Assembly: GCA_026214975.1 (NCBI GenBank)
Contig: CM047806.1
Span: forward strand, 79,903,599-79,967,598
DNA: 64,000 nt
Direction of reading: 5' to 3'
Source: Gentiana macrophylla
Lineage: Eukaryota; Streptophyta; Magnoliopsida; Gentianales; Gentianaceae
A program made the translations under genes and the position numbers. Positions 11,151 to 22,172 of this stretch are shown in pieces; position 1 is the first letter of the stretch, and each line of letters opens with the position of its first letter. A model generated the notes under the pieces. It saw nothing but the letters and a program-made list of their open reading frames with translations. It was not told the DNA's origin and did no database searches.

Positions 11151-11507
11151 TTTGTAGGGTGTCTGGTACTTTGTGGTGGATGTTTCGGACATATGACAAA
11201 GAACAAGCAACTTTGTTTGTCAAACTTTGTGGCAAAAGATGGTCCAAGGGTGAATTTTGGCAACAAGAATACACCTGGATACACAAGAGGATATGGCACA
11301 CTTGTGAGAAATGGACTTACAATCAAGAATGTTGCATTTGTGGAAGGACAGGACTACAACTTGCTGAGCACTGGAAAATTCTGTGATATGGGATACAAGG
11401 TCACTTTTGACAAAAACAACTGCATTATCATTAGTGAAAGAGGTGATCAAGTTGTACTTGCTGGTAGAAGACAACAAAACATGTATGTTGTGGATTGGTC
11501 TCTATGA
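11150..11507 (+). pseudogene. Copia A aspartic protease region
   Basis: Retropepsin-like domain that cuts the polyprotein. The conserved body is clear: NFVAKDGPRVNFGNKN, YGTLVRNGLTIKNVAFVEG, YNLLSTGKFCDMGYKVTFDK. The catalytic DSG that should follow VWYF near 11160 is not readable: copia D has DSGCSRHMT, while here the bases differ at two CAG positions and the frame changes. The end of the region overlaps a shift near 11500 into the integrase frame. Confidence 0.82.
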
Positions 11508-12330
11508 TTCGAAACTGTCGATTGTGCATACCAAGTCTGAACTCAATTGGTTATGGCACAAAAAGTTGAATCATCTAAACTTTGATAATATTAATCAGTT
11601 GGTGAAGAAGAAGCTGGTGATTGGTTTACCTGAGATTACATTCAAGAAGGATGCCATATGTGATGAATGTCAGCAGGGTAAACAAATAAATTCAAGTTTC
11701 AAGTCAAAAACTAAACAATCAACTAATAGAGTGTTGGAGCTGATGCATATGGATCTTTTTGGACCAATAACTCCAACAAGTGTGACAGGAAAGAAATACA
11801 CCTTAGTGGTTGTGGATGATTATTCAAGGTACACTTGGGTGATATTTATGAACAAGAAAAGTGAAACACTCAAAAGCATGCCTAATCTTTTGAAGAGATT
11901 ACAAAATGAGAAAAGTCTGACAGTAATAAAGATAAGATCAGATCAGGGTACTGAATTTCTCAACAAAGTTATAAGAGAATACTGTGAATTGAATGGTGTA
12001 CTACATCATCTTGCTGCTGCTGGTACACCTCAGCAAAATGGGGTTGCTGAGAGAAGAAACAGGACCTTAAAGGAAGCAGGAAGGATAATGATTTGTGAAG
12101 CATTGCTACCTGAAAGATATTGGGCTGAAGCAGTCAATACAACATGCTATACACAAAACAGAACATCAGTGAACAAGAAGCTGCTGAAGACACCTTATGA
12201 GATTTGGAATGGAAGGAACCTAATATATCCTATTTCCATCCATTTGGAAGCAAATGTTTTATTCTAAATCACAAGGTTCATTTGAAGACATTCCAACCAA
12301 AGTCAGATGAAGGGATTTTCTTGGGATATT
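11508..12330 (+). pseudogene. Copia A integrase
   Basis: Zinc finger HHCC (LWHKKLNHLNF ... CDECQQGK) at about 11550-11685, then the DDE core: Asp 11752-11754 (MDLFGP), Asp 11941-11943 (SDQGTEF) and Glu 12049-12051 (GVAERRNRT), with codon spacing 63 and 36. The copia-specific GKKYTLVVVDDYSRYTWVIF stretch is present. The main open frame is 11383-12267; a shift follows at about 12235, and the C-terminal KxFxPKSDEGIFLGYS-like part continues in another frame to 12330. All catalytic residues are intact. Confidence 0.9.
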
Positions 12331-12740
12331 CTTGATCGAATAAGGCATTGAAGTCTTGAACAAGAGGTCATGAAACATGAAGAAACAATCCATGTTGTGT
12401 TTGATGAACCTAAGTTCACTGGTATGGAAGATGAAGATTGTGAACTCTTGAGAATCAACAAGTCACCGATCCAGTTGTGTTGAAGTTTTGGAAAGATTCA
12501 ATGACTTAAAAGTTTCGACATCGCCCTCTGCTTTGAACACCTGTGGTGACATTCTCGATGCAACTACTGAAGCAATTCAAGGATCTGCTGAACCCTCTGT
12601 TGTTGAAGAAGCTACAGTGAGACCCCTCACGAAGATGAGGTTCACGATAATCAAACTAACCGTAATCCACAATGGATAAGGAATCACCCTGTTGAACAAG
12701 TTATTGGCAATGTACAGCAAGGTGTAAGAACCAGAAGACA
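12331..12740 (+). pseudogene. Copia A integrase-RT linker
   Basis: Poorly conserved part of pol between integrase and RT, read in changing frames (for example ESIHVVFDEP-like coding near 12385, and the stretch 12488-12679). There is no catalytic motif. The same linker is in copia D at about 49960-50440, and differences between the two lie mostly at CAG/CTG triplets. Confidence 0.55.
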
Positions 12741-13640
12741 ACTGGAAGCTATGTTTACTTGTTTTCTATCTCAAATGGAACCTAAAGTTGCTGAAGAAGC
12801 AATTTCAAATCCAGATTGGATAATTTCTATGCAAGAAGAATTAAATGAATTTGAAAGAAATCAAGTTTGGACACTAGTTGAAAGGCCAAGTCATGCAAAT
12901 ATCATTTGTACTAAGTGGGTACACAGAAACAAACTTGATGAATCCGGTACCATTGTAAGGAATAAGGCCGGACTAGTTGCAAAGGCTATTCTCAAGCGAG
13001 AAGGAATAGATTTTGATGAAACTTATGCACTGTTGCAAGATTGGAAGCTATCGATTATTCTTGGCACATCTTTGCATATAAGAACTTCAAGGTATATCAA
13101 ATGGATGTCAAAAGTGCTTTTCTGAATGGCATTTTAGAGGAGGAAGTGTATGTACAACAACCTCCTGGATTTGAAGTTAAAGATCAAGTAGATAAAGTGT
13201 ATAGACTCAACAAAGCACTATATGGACTAAAACAAGCACCAAGAGCTTGGTATGAGACTCTATCTCAATTCTTGGTGGACAATGGTTTTACAAAAGGCAC
13301 CATTGACAAGACACTTTTCAGAATCAGTGAAGGAGACTGACACCTATTTGGCACAGATTTATGTGGATGACATAATTTTTCATTCTGAAAATGATCTACT
13401 TTGTGAAAAGTTTGCTAATCTAATGAGGAGTAAGTTCCAAATGAGTATGTTGGGAGAAATGAACTACTTTTTGGGATTGCAAGTCAAGCAGATGAAAGAT
13501 GGAAGATGGAATCTTCATTCATCAAACCAAGTATACCAAAGAGTTGCTGAAGAAGTTTGGTATGGAAAACAGCACCAAAAGTTCAACTCATATGAGTACA
13601 AACATCAGATTGGATGAAGATAAAGAAGGCAAAGATGTTG
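12741..13640 (+). pseudogene. Copia A reverse transcriptase
   Basis: Copia RT beginning with [24 protein letters not shown]. Key blocks: [25 protein letters not shown] (about 13100-13160), [13 protein letters not shown], and the catalytic YVDD at 13360-13371 (QIYVDDIIF). The domain is spread over three frames: shifts near 12985-13070 (where copia D keeps [20 protein letters not shown]), near 13335 (stop after SEGD) and near 13500-13600. Copia D RT is open through the same region, so these breaks are private to this copy or to its sequence. Confidence 0.88.
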
Positions 13641-14284
13641 ATCAGACCTTATATAGAAGGATGATAGGCGGTCTACTGTACCTTACTGCCAGCAGACCTG
13701 ATATATCAATTGTTGTAGGTGTTTGTGCAAGATTTCAATCTAAACCTAAAGAAAGTCACTTAGGTGCAGTCAAGAGAGTTCTCAAGTATCTAAAGGAGAC
13801 TTTGGGAGTAGGGATATGGTATTCCAAGGATGAAAGCTTCAAAGTTATATCCTACTCAGATTCTGATTATGCTGGATGCAAGATTGATAGAAAAAGCACT
13901 ACAGGAACCTGTCAATTAATGGGAAGTAGACTGGTCTCCTAGTTCAGCAAGAAACAGAATTCAATATCAACTTCCACTGCTGAAGCTGAATATATAGCTG
14001 TTGGAAGTTGTTGTGCACAAGTACTATGGCTAAGACAACAATTAAGGGATTATGGAATTGAAGAAAAGGAAATTCCAATTATGTGTGACAACACAAGTGC
14101 AATTGTAATCACAGAAAATCCTGTTCTGCACTCAAGAACCAAGCACATTGATGTAAGACATCATTTTATAAGAGATCATGTTGAAAAGAAAGATGTTGTG
14201 GTTCCATATATCCTACTTGAAAATCAACTTGCCGATATTTTCACTAAGCCACTTGATAGTGAAAGATTTGCCAAATTAAGGTGA
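13641..14284 (+). pseudogene. Copia A RT end and RNase H
   Basis: Carries [39 protein letters not shown], then the RNase H acidic motifs SDSDYAG (about 13857-13877), STAEAEYIA (about 13973-13999) and CDNTSAI (14084-14104), ending with [11 protein letters not shown]. One stop TAG at 13940-13942 (LVS*FSKKQ) splits the domain; the expected residue is Trp (TGG). The pol stop at 14282-14284 is in the same place as in copia D (48499-48501). Confidence 0.88.
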
Positions 14285-14969
14285 ACTTGGAATTATAAAA
14301 GTTGGTGATATTCAAAGAATGTAATGGAATTCACCAAGGGGATTAGTCTTTGCTATGTTGGGTGAGCTCACTTAGCAGACTAGTCATTGGTATCAACAAT
14401 TCCATGTACTTATGTTTGGACAATTGACCAAATGAGGTTGCCAATGGGATTGGTCTTTGTCATGTTGGGTGAGCTCACTTGACTGATCAGTCATTGGTAT
14501 TAAACTTCATCTTGTATTATCAATTGAACAAAACAAGAAGAAATCAAGGATCAGCAGAGTCACTTTGTCGCCAGTCTTTGAAGCACCTTTATCGCCAGAT
14601 CACTTGAGCCTACCCCCCGCCGAGGACTACTATTTGAATGGGGCGTTATTCAGTCAAAGTTATTAAAGTCAAAAAGAAGATTGGCGGGATATTTATTTTA
14701 TCCTTTATAACCGCAGTTAACACTATCCAACGGTTACAAACGTTATGGAGGAGTAATGGGCCACGTGTCAAGACATCATTTATTCAGATTAATCGTGGTC
14801 AGCATCAATGTACGTGCAATGACAGTTGCAACTACTCATTTCTATATATATTGATCATATACACGTTGATTTCTCTACTTGCAAAATCTCGATTAATACT
14901 CTCTTGCTTTTACCGCTGCGTGAACACCGATTTGAGAAACTATCTTCTTCATCTTATTTTCTCATAACA
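14285..14969 (+). promoter_or_regulatory. Copia A pol-ORF3 spacer with duplicated block and TATA-like box
   Basis: A non-coding spacer. Two similar blocks, 14338-14398 and 14446-14501, share the core TTGGGTGAGCTCACTT, with the 10-base palindrome GTGAGCTCAC. The same pair exists in copia D (48287-48347 and 48391-48455), and one copy remains in copia B (56509-56571). A TATA-like box (TCTATATATA) is at 14841-14850, about 120 bases before the ORF3 start, and copia D has one at the equivalent place. This suggests ORF3 may have its own promoter or leader (inference); a splice acceptor use is an alternative. Confidence 0.6.
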
Positions 14970-17900
14970 ATGGCGAAAAGGTTGATGTTCGGATCGAATC
15001 AAGCCAAAGTGTTAGAGGCTATGTTGTTGATGCAAACCAAACAGAGTGGCCATCAACATTGGTCGAAGAATAAGAAGGTTTCTTTGGCTTGGAGAACAAA
15101 CTCAATATAAGATTGGAAATAATCTCATATACAAATGTTGTGGATTTGAAACACATGGTTGTGGAAGAAGGAAGCGTAGCATTCAAAACAACTGTGAATG
15201 CCGAGGAGATTGAAGTTTCTCCCAGTCTACTGAGGGAAGTTTTTGGTTTTGAAGAAATGGTGGATGGTCCAGTAAATCATGAAGCAATGGGATTGGACAA
15301 GATGGCGTTTGTTGATCAAATCAAAACAAATGAAGCCACCAAATCTGTTCCAGGCATCAACTGCAGACATATTGGGAATGAGTACAACCTGCTAAGAAAA
15401 CTCATTGCAAAGAACATACTAGGACTGGTTGGAAGTATGGATACTCTATCAGGACCCAAGATAGAGCTGATGATAATCATTTGCAGGAGCATGAAATTTG
15501 ATTGGGCTGGCTATTTCATTCTTTACATGAAGAAGGTAGCCAAGGAAGAAAAAAGAGGAAAGAGGAAATCCAAGGCCTTGCCCTTAGGATTAATGGTTGA
15601 GACCTCTTTGAATCACTTGGAGGTTCTCGACATAGAACACGAGAAGATAAATCAGTCCGGATACAAGAAAGAGATTAATCATGCAATTCACAGTCCGGAT
15701 GATGATGAAGAGGTTCTTTGGAGAGGTGCGATGATGGTAATGGTGGAGATGATGGTGATGCTAGTGGTGAGCAAGGAGTCAAGCAAACTAAAAAAAACAG
15801 ATTAAACTCTTTGCACCAAAGAAAGCTGCTGAGAAAAGAAAGGGTGTAGAAACAAGGACGATAAATGAAGTATTAAAGCCTTCAAAAAGAACAAGGAAGC
15901 AAACAAAGCAGATCGCTGAGTCTCTTTGAGTGTTGATGGAGGTTATGACCTTCTTTATTCTTTGCCGGAAGAAGCTGTTGTTGAAATCTTAAGGGAACAA
16001 CAGAAGAAAGCTAGTAGAAAAAGGAAGTCTATTGTGGTTGAAGAAGATGATGAACCCCTTTCCAAGAGGAGAAAATAAATTGTCCAAAAACAGAAACATG
16101 GAAAAGGGAAAGATTTGAAAAACTTGGAGGCACAAAGAGTCCAAGAAGAGGCATCAGTAGAAGAGGAAGAAGAGGCTATTGAGGCTGAGCCCTTGACTAT
16201 CATCAAGCCTGTGGAAATTACTGACTCTTCACCAGAAGAAGTTGTTAAATCTACTAATGCTGCACAGGTTGTTGTTGAGCAATCTGTTGGTGATGTACAT
16301 CGTCTCATCGACACGAGCCTCTTTGTAGCATCTACTAAAGAACCACAAAGAAACCACCGAACTGAACTCTTTGTGGTAGTTGAAGAATTGGTTGAAGACC
16401 CCGCAAGTGTTGCAAGAACTCGGGGAAGAAGCGTCTCTTTGCTAACCCCTGCGATGAGCATGTAAGTCGGGGAACCAAGTGTTTGACAGATGAAAGTAGT
16501 AGGTACAAATTTACAATCTCAAAGAACTCTCTCGACTTTCAAACATACATTGAAGAAACTATGAACCTACTTGTTGGAACCTTTGGAGGTCTACAAGGTA
16601 CTGGAGTTGCTCCCAGAAGATCTTTCATGCCCTTTGAAAGGCATGTGAAAGAAAAGAAGAAAACAGAAGAGTTCGTAGATCCCAAACTTCATAAAATTGC
16701 TGACTATTTCCAATGGAAGTTTGGTTTCTACAAGAGACAAAAGCCAGCTGCTGAACCTATGACAGATTTTGAAGAATGGGCTTTTGACAAGTTGGGAGTA
16801 GAAAATTTGTTGGACCTAGTTGATACCACCTTGCTGCAATCCAGATTGATGGACTTGTTTGATGAACAACAGAAAGAAGAGGGTATCCAGTTTAGGGATC
16901 CAAGAGATGACAATGATGAGTCATCCTCATCATCAGATTCTAGAGGTGATTTTCCCTCTGGACCAGGAGGAACCAGTGGGACTGCAATATTAATAGAACC
17001 AAGCGCACTGTGATCCAATCGATATGGTAAGTCTACCGAGGGCCAAAGAGATGAAGAGATGGATGAGGATCTCTGAGGATCTCACCATGGATGATCTGGA
17101 AGCATTGATCAATGAAGGAATTAATTTGAGTCTTTGGTAGGCTATCGATGAACCTTCTACATTCCATGTTGTAGAGCCCTCATGCACAAGTCGGTGAGCA
17201 GTGAGGATTTAGAAGAGAAGGTTCTTGATCACAGTGAACCTAGTGCCAGCTCAGAGGCATCTATTGAATATCAAGATGGATTTTACTTTGAGGGCATTCT
17301 TACTAAAACCGCCATCATCTGCACAAGATTGGTCATGCGAGAAGGATTCCAAGTGGATAATGAGGCTATATTCAATCCACAAAGAATTGAAGAGGAGGTG
17401 CAGTTCTTTGGGCTACAAACAAAGACTCTGCACAAAGGTTGGAACATGAGGTATAGGCTGCTGAGTCTCAAACAACACCTGGACACAGGTGGGAACCAAA
17501 TTTGGGTTTGGAGAACCCCTCCTCATTGTTGAAGAGAGGCGATGTAGTGGAGCTCTCTGAGACAAGACCACTTTGAAGGAAAGATGGTCACAGAGGCTTT
17601 GTTAATGAGGATGAGCAAATTTGTTGGACTATGACTTTAGTGATGAGGAGTTCGGATGCTGAAGAAGAGAATATTAATGTTGATCCACCACAGGCATTTG
17701 TTCCTGTTTTTGAAGAACCAGCCCTTGATCCTATCTTGGAAGAATATCAAGGACCTAACCCTGCTGGTCTAGATAGGAGTTAGGCAATGGTTGTGAGCAA
17801 TCAGAGGCCACAGTACAATGTTCAGGAGCCTGCTGATGGACCTACTGGTGGAAGAATGACTGGTGAGGTACCAGTTGAAGTGTTGAATGAGTTGAGGACT

Positions 17901-18915
17901 GTGAGGCATGATATGCAACAGTTAAGAACTCAACTGGATAGACAGGAAGAAAGATTTGAAGAACTGATGAAAATGGTAAATGAAAACAGACAATCTACTG
18001 CCACAGTTGCTTCAAACTTCACATCTACTCACAATGCTGTGAATGATCTGATACTAGATGTGAGGGGAATCAAGGTTGGAAATACTGCAAAAGGCAAGTT
18101 TCTGAAAGACCAACTCACTTCCATTCATCAGAAACTTGACAACCTTCTTTGCTACACCTAAGCTGCGCCGAATTTGCTGGAACATCTCAACTGCTTTGGA
18201 TTGGATCCTAAGGTTCTTGAGAGGATCAATCTTTGGAGCAGACTTTGCAATCCAGGATTACTGCAGTTGACACCAGAACTGAGATTATGGAAGGGCAACT
18301 GAATAATCTGGTTATTTCACATGAGAGTGTTCATGGCCTATTGTCCCGTTTTGTTAATGATGTCACTAAGGGGGAAGAGGGCCAAGCAATCTAAATGACA
18401 AAAGAGGCTGCAAGACTTTTTACAAGAAGAGATGGCAAGATGATACCAATGCTTTCTGGCAACCTGCACCTGGCAGATTGCAACTTACTGATGATGTTTT
18501 TAGACAATACAAGAAAGAGTATTACAACAGGAGGAAACCTTATCAAGACAAAGGGTTTCATGAAGGTCTGAACTCTTTCTTGGGATTAAAATTTTGGGAG
18601 GCAAGGATTAAAGCCTTAAGGGCAAGCAACAGAGGTGGAAGAGGTGGAAGAAGTGGCAGAGGTGATAGGAACTTACCTATCACAAAAGCAAAGGATTCAC
18701 TTGATGAGTTTAAGGAACTATACATGAAGTTTGGATTCAAAGTGAATCGAGATAAATCTTATCTGCTGAAGCATGGGCCCTGGTGGAAACAAGTCAATCC
18801 CTACATTGATTTTACACTGATTGAAAATGAATGGATGAGGGATATTATAGAAGAGATCAGGGCCTACCAAGAACAAGTGGAGAAGGCCAGACAAGAGAGA
18901 GAAAGAAGACAGTAG
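14970..18915 (+). pseudogene. Copia A ORF3, long extra ORF after pol
   Basis: An additional ORF of about 1,300 codons, absent from simple copia elements. The N-terminal third (EIEVSPSLLREVFGFEE, EYNLLRKLIAKNILG, KIELMIIICRSMKFDWAGYF) recalls the domain annotated in plants as 'envelope-like' or 'putative plant transposon protein' (from memory, not searched). Then come a Lys-rich stretch, an acidic Glu run (about 16150-16180), a conserved middle block (FMPFERHVK, FQWKFGFYKRQKPAAEP), a predicted coiled coil (LRTVRHDMQQLRTQLDRQEE, about 17895-17955), an RGG-like Arg/Gly patch (about 18628-18670) and a charged C-terminus ending EKARQERERRQ. I see no signal peptide or membrane segment. Function unknown. 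At least six frame changes. Confidence 0.75.
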
Positions 18916-19062
18916 ATCAGCATACTTTAACTGCATTATGTTTTTCCTGATTCTAGACTATAATATCTTTGAACAAATGATTTTAATGAAAGATGACTGT
19001 TTGTTCTATTTTTGTTTTATCTTTTTGCTTTGCTGTTAGGTGAGGGTAGTGGCATCATCACC

Positions 19063-19075
19063 AAAAAGGGGGAAA
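19063..19075 (+). promoter_or_regulatory. Copia A polypurine tract
   Basis: AAAAAGGGGGAAA just before the 3' LTR. It is identical in copia D (minus strand, 43720-43706). Confidence 0.85.
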
Positions 19076-19076
19076 T

Positions 19077-20764
19077 TGTTGGACTTATTTCTATGTTTTG
19101 ATGATGAGTGCCAAACTAGCTGTTATAGTGCAAAGGCAAAAAGATGTCTAGATCAAATGTATAGGTTTATTAGAGTTTGATTCATAAATAGGTTTGATCA
19201 AACAAGCACTGTAATAGGTTGCTGATTCATATCAGCAGACTGGTCAAATATCAGTAGGATAGATATATCAGTAGACTAGTCGGGGAACTCTTTCAAGATC
19301 AAGGTGAGGTTCAAACTCGATTCTGAAGGCTAAGGGATCAAACTTAGTAATTTAAGTCAAGGATATGGAATCAGAATTTAGGCAAGTCTGTGATGACCTA
19401 AACTGATTACATATATCTTGTGTACAAGGTCTAAGTTCCATAAGTTGGATGATGCTTGGAACTTGGTTATAATTAAAAAAGGTGTAATCTAACTTCATAA
19501 ATAAAAGTTAGATAAAAGAAGTCAGCTGCATTGTATGTTATACATAGCAAATTGCGATTCAAGAGATCGATTGGTATCTCGCAGATGATGAACTCATTGA
19601 TGATATACCTCGGTTAAATCAAGATTATATTGGAAGATTACATGGATAAGGACAGCCAACTACCTCTGACTTATCAAACAAATCAAAGGCTGAGATCAAA
19701 AAGATGTTGGGATGATTGATTTTTAACCATTGGATATAAGTCAAGGGTGGGCCAGATCGCATTGTCAAAAGGAATTTCAGCGATGTCGATCCTATGAATA
19801 GTGATGAAGGCAAATCGGATGGGACAAAAACAAGGAGGCGGTTACATTTGAATTTCAAATGTAAGTCACATGCATTCCGCCTATAAATAGAGGACCTTCA
19901 ACTCAGAAACTAGATGATGATTGATGAAATTTTGATAAACTTTAAAGAAGCAATTCTGAGCTTAAAAACTCCCTGCTGAACCTACTGAACTTCAAGCTAC
20001 TGATCCAGAGAAATTCTTCAAGTGTATTCTACATTCAAGCTACATCAAGTATACACACTTGAAGACTACAAGCTGCTGATTACATCATCCTAATCAAGCT
20101 GCTGCACCTGAATCATTTATTTGATTCATTCTTTATTTTATAAAGAATCTGCTGAAGATAGTGAAGCACAGTTGTGTGAAAGACTGTTGTTTGTGGTGGA
20201 GCTGGTGAAGAGGCAATCCTACCCTTCAAGGACCAGTGGAAGACTCAGGAGCATCAATCCTACCTGTTCCCAGTTTTCAGTTTGTGAAGCCATAGTTATT
20301 GGTGAAGGACAAGCAATTTTAGGAATCTTTGTAACTGCAACATCAAAGATCTCTAGTGAATTTCCTCCAACATCACAGGAGAAGAGTGGACGTACAGGAT
20401 TACACCACCTGGAACCACTATAAAAATCTGCCTACTTACTTTCAGCATTTACATTCTGCACTTAGTTTATTTCATTCATCAGTCAACTGAATCTAGCAAC
20501 TGAAATCACACACACACACACACTACTGAGTATCTAATACTTAGTATCATATTTAACTACAAGTATTAAGGCTTAATTTTGATACTATTCCATTTGCACA
20601 AATTCAAAGCAAATCGAATCATCGATGAGACTCATGTTTATCGGCCAGACTTATGAAGTATCAAGCATTTCTTGAAATTGCGAAATTTGTTAACTCAAAG
20701 TTTTAAGTGTTAAGTTTATTCACCCCCCTCTAAACTTAACCAAAGCCTTTTCAAGGGACCAACA
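19077..20764 (+). repeat. Copia A 3' LTR
   Basis: 1688 bases, same ends and features as the 5' LTR (TATA at about 19881-19890). Differences from the 5' LTR are concentrated in patches such as 19279-19320, 19552-19605 and 20600-20700, which are CAG/CTG-rich in at least one other copy. Confidence 0.93.
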
Positions 20765-20769
20765 CTAAC
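20765..20769. repeat. Target site duplication of copia A, right copy
   Basis: CTAAC immediately after the 3' LTR, matching 7061-7065. Confidence 0.93.
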
Positions 20770-20938
20770 TCAATCCTCTTGTGTATATCCATACACTGAG
20801 TTATGTGATTACATAAACAAGGTACTTAGGGTTTTCAGTAGTGTCTTAATTATAAGCATACATGCATATAATAAGATGAATTATTAATTCTATCATAAAA
20901 ACAATTAGATAATTGTCTTTCGGGCACTACACCTAACA
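20765..20938 (-). repeat. LARD-minus 3' LTR, proximal U3 part
   Basis: Continues the LTR interrupted at 7065. It ends with CACCTAACA (the start TGTTAGGTG on the sense strand), followed by the polypurine tract on its right. It matches 28325-28478, except that the outermost 19 bases are present here and absent there. Confidence 0.9.
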
Positions 20939-20957
20939 ATCTCCCACTTGCTCAAAA
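20939..20957 (-). promoter_or_regulatory. LARD-minus polypurine tract, with a second copy 60 bases away
   Basis: On the minus strand TTGAGCAAGTGGGAGAT directly precedes the 3' LTR. An almost identical tract lies at 21001-21017. LARD-plus has the same pair (35862-35878 and 35941-35950). Confidence 0.7.
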
Positions 20958-21958
20958 TAATTGTTTTAGAGCACACCCTTTATATCTATATCTACAACAT
21001 TCTCCCACTTGCTCAAAACAAGTGAGACATAGCCCCAAGATTCATACCCTCCAAGAGCATCATAGTAATTAATCCTTCCAAGCACGACCGGAGTGTGCCG
21101 CCGCAGGGTAGGTCAATGACCTGGCGTGTACTTAGAATCCGAATACCATGTGACTTGGTACACTAATCAGGTAGGTTGGCGGCTTGAGTCAATCTTTGGG
21201 ATCGAAACTTTGCCTTTCCATCTAATCTGGTGGTACAATTTCATTATGCGTATGTCCTCTAGTGATTGCAAAATCCTTATGAGCTACCTCTCCAATGTTT
21301 TCACAATGAACTGGTATTGGCTTACTGGATAATATGTTATCACATGAGTAAACACTGAGACCGAGATCGATTTAATGATCATCCTCAATCTGCCCTAATG
21401 CCAGAATCAGTGTTATCACTTATATTCTAGTTTGCACCTGAATATACTAGCATATTATTCCTCATTCTCCTGAAGAGAGTTGAGGATTCACTAAACATCC
21501 TATTTAGTATTCTTCCGCAGGTTCATACAAGCATTCCTGAGAGGTATGGTAGACTACATCGTTGAATGTTGCATTCCTATATGCAAGAACATCTTAACCA
21601 GGTGAATGGATGAATGGGATTGCCAATTGTTGATTTTCGAGAATTCGAGTGAGTCAAATTCTTTAGAAAATAGCCCGATGGCATGTTAGCCTCTGACATC
21701 AGATGACACACCCATGTTGTTTCCAACAGTTTCTGTGTTACAAATCACAAACACAAATCTACATACTACTTTACTAATATTGATGCCCAGTCTGCGAAAG
21801 ACTTATCAGTATTCTGGTCAAGTCCACATATTAAAATATATGACTTTGAAATGACCTAGAGGTTTGCTTTAATCTCCAAAGGATATAAACTGTGGCAGGC
21901 ATCCTACCAAAGGTTCTATCTGAATAAATTAAGATACCGTTAGTCTCGCAAAAAAGTC

Positions 21959-22172
21959 TTAGGGAATCACCCCTATTTTCTGCTTTGTAACGAGTCCATT
22001 ATTTGTTCTTTGCTAAAACCCTTATATTCGGAATGAGTTCAGATTCCGTTGTTCGGCAAGGAAGTCTTAGGGAATCACCCCTATTTCCCGTTTTTTATGA
22101 AATCAAGCTAGACTGAGTGGTAAGAGAGATCACGGTCTGGTTAACTCTCTACCTTTTAGGGAATCACGCCTA
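21959..22172 (-). repeat. Hairpin repeat family 2 in LARD-minus
   Basis: Three copies of TAGGGGTGATTCCCTA (minus strand) at 21959-21975, 22069-22085 and 22157-22172, about 90-110 bases apart, each with flanking similarity; a weaker copy is at 23251-23264. Each can pair TAGGG with CCCTA around a 6-base loop. Confidence 0.75.

Larger units (their letters stand above)
7066..20764 (+). mobile_element. Copia A: complete 13.7 kb Ty1/copia element with extra 3' ORF
   Basis: A full-length element bounded by LTRs of 1682 and 1688 bases and the 5-base duplication CTAAC, inserted in the LARD-minus 3' LTR. Order: LTR, PBS, gag, protease, integrase, RT, RNase H (copia order), a spacer of ~690 bases, an additional ORF of ~1300 codons, polypurine tract, LTR. 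The long third ORF after pol recalls Sirevirus-type copia elements. All coding parts carry frameshifts, many at CAG/CTG triplets where copia D differs, so true coding capacity is uncertain. Confidence 0.93.

Noticed and set aside
15955..16461. Minus strand open frame of 168 codons opposite ORF3, Ser/Thr-rich
   Set aside because: It is the complement of the acidic Glu/Lys-rich part of ORF3, which gives long serine-rich antisense frames by composition.
14970..18915. ORF3 as a captured host gene
   Set aside because: It has the same position and content in copia A and D and resembles known extra ORFs of plant retroelements; no intron remains or host domain are seen.
20121..20423. Open frame of 100 codons in the copia A 3' LTR (also 8215-8400)
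   Set aside because: It is part of the LTR, is repeated in each LTR with changes, and overlaps no known domain.
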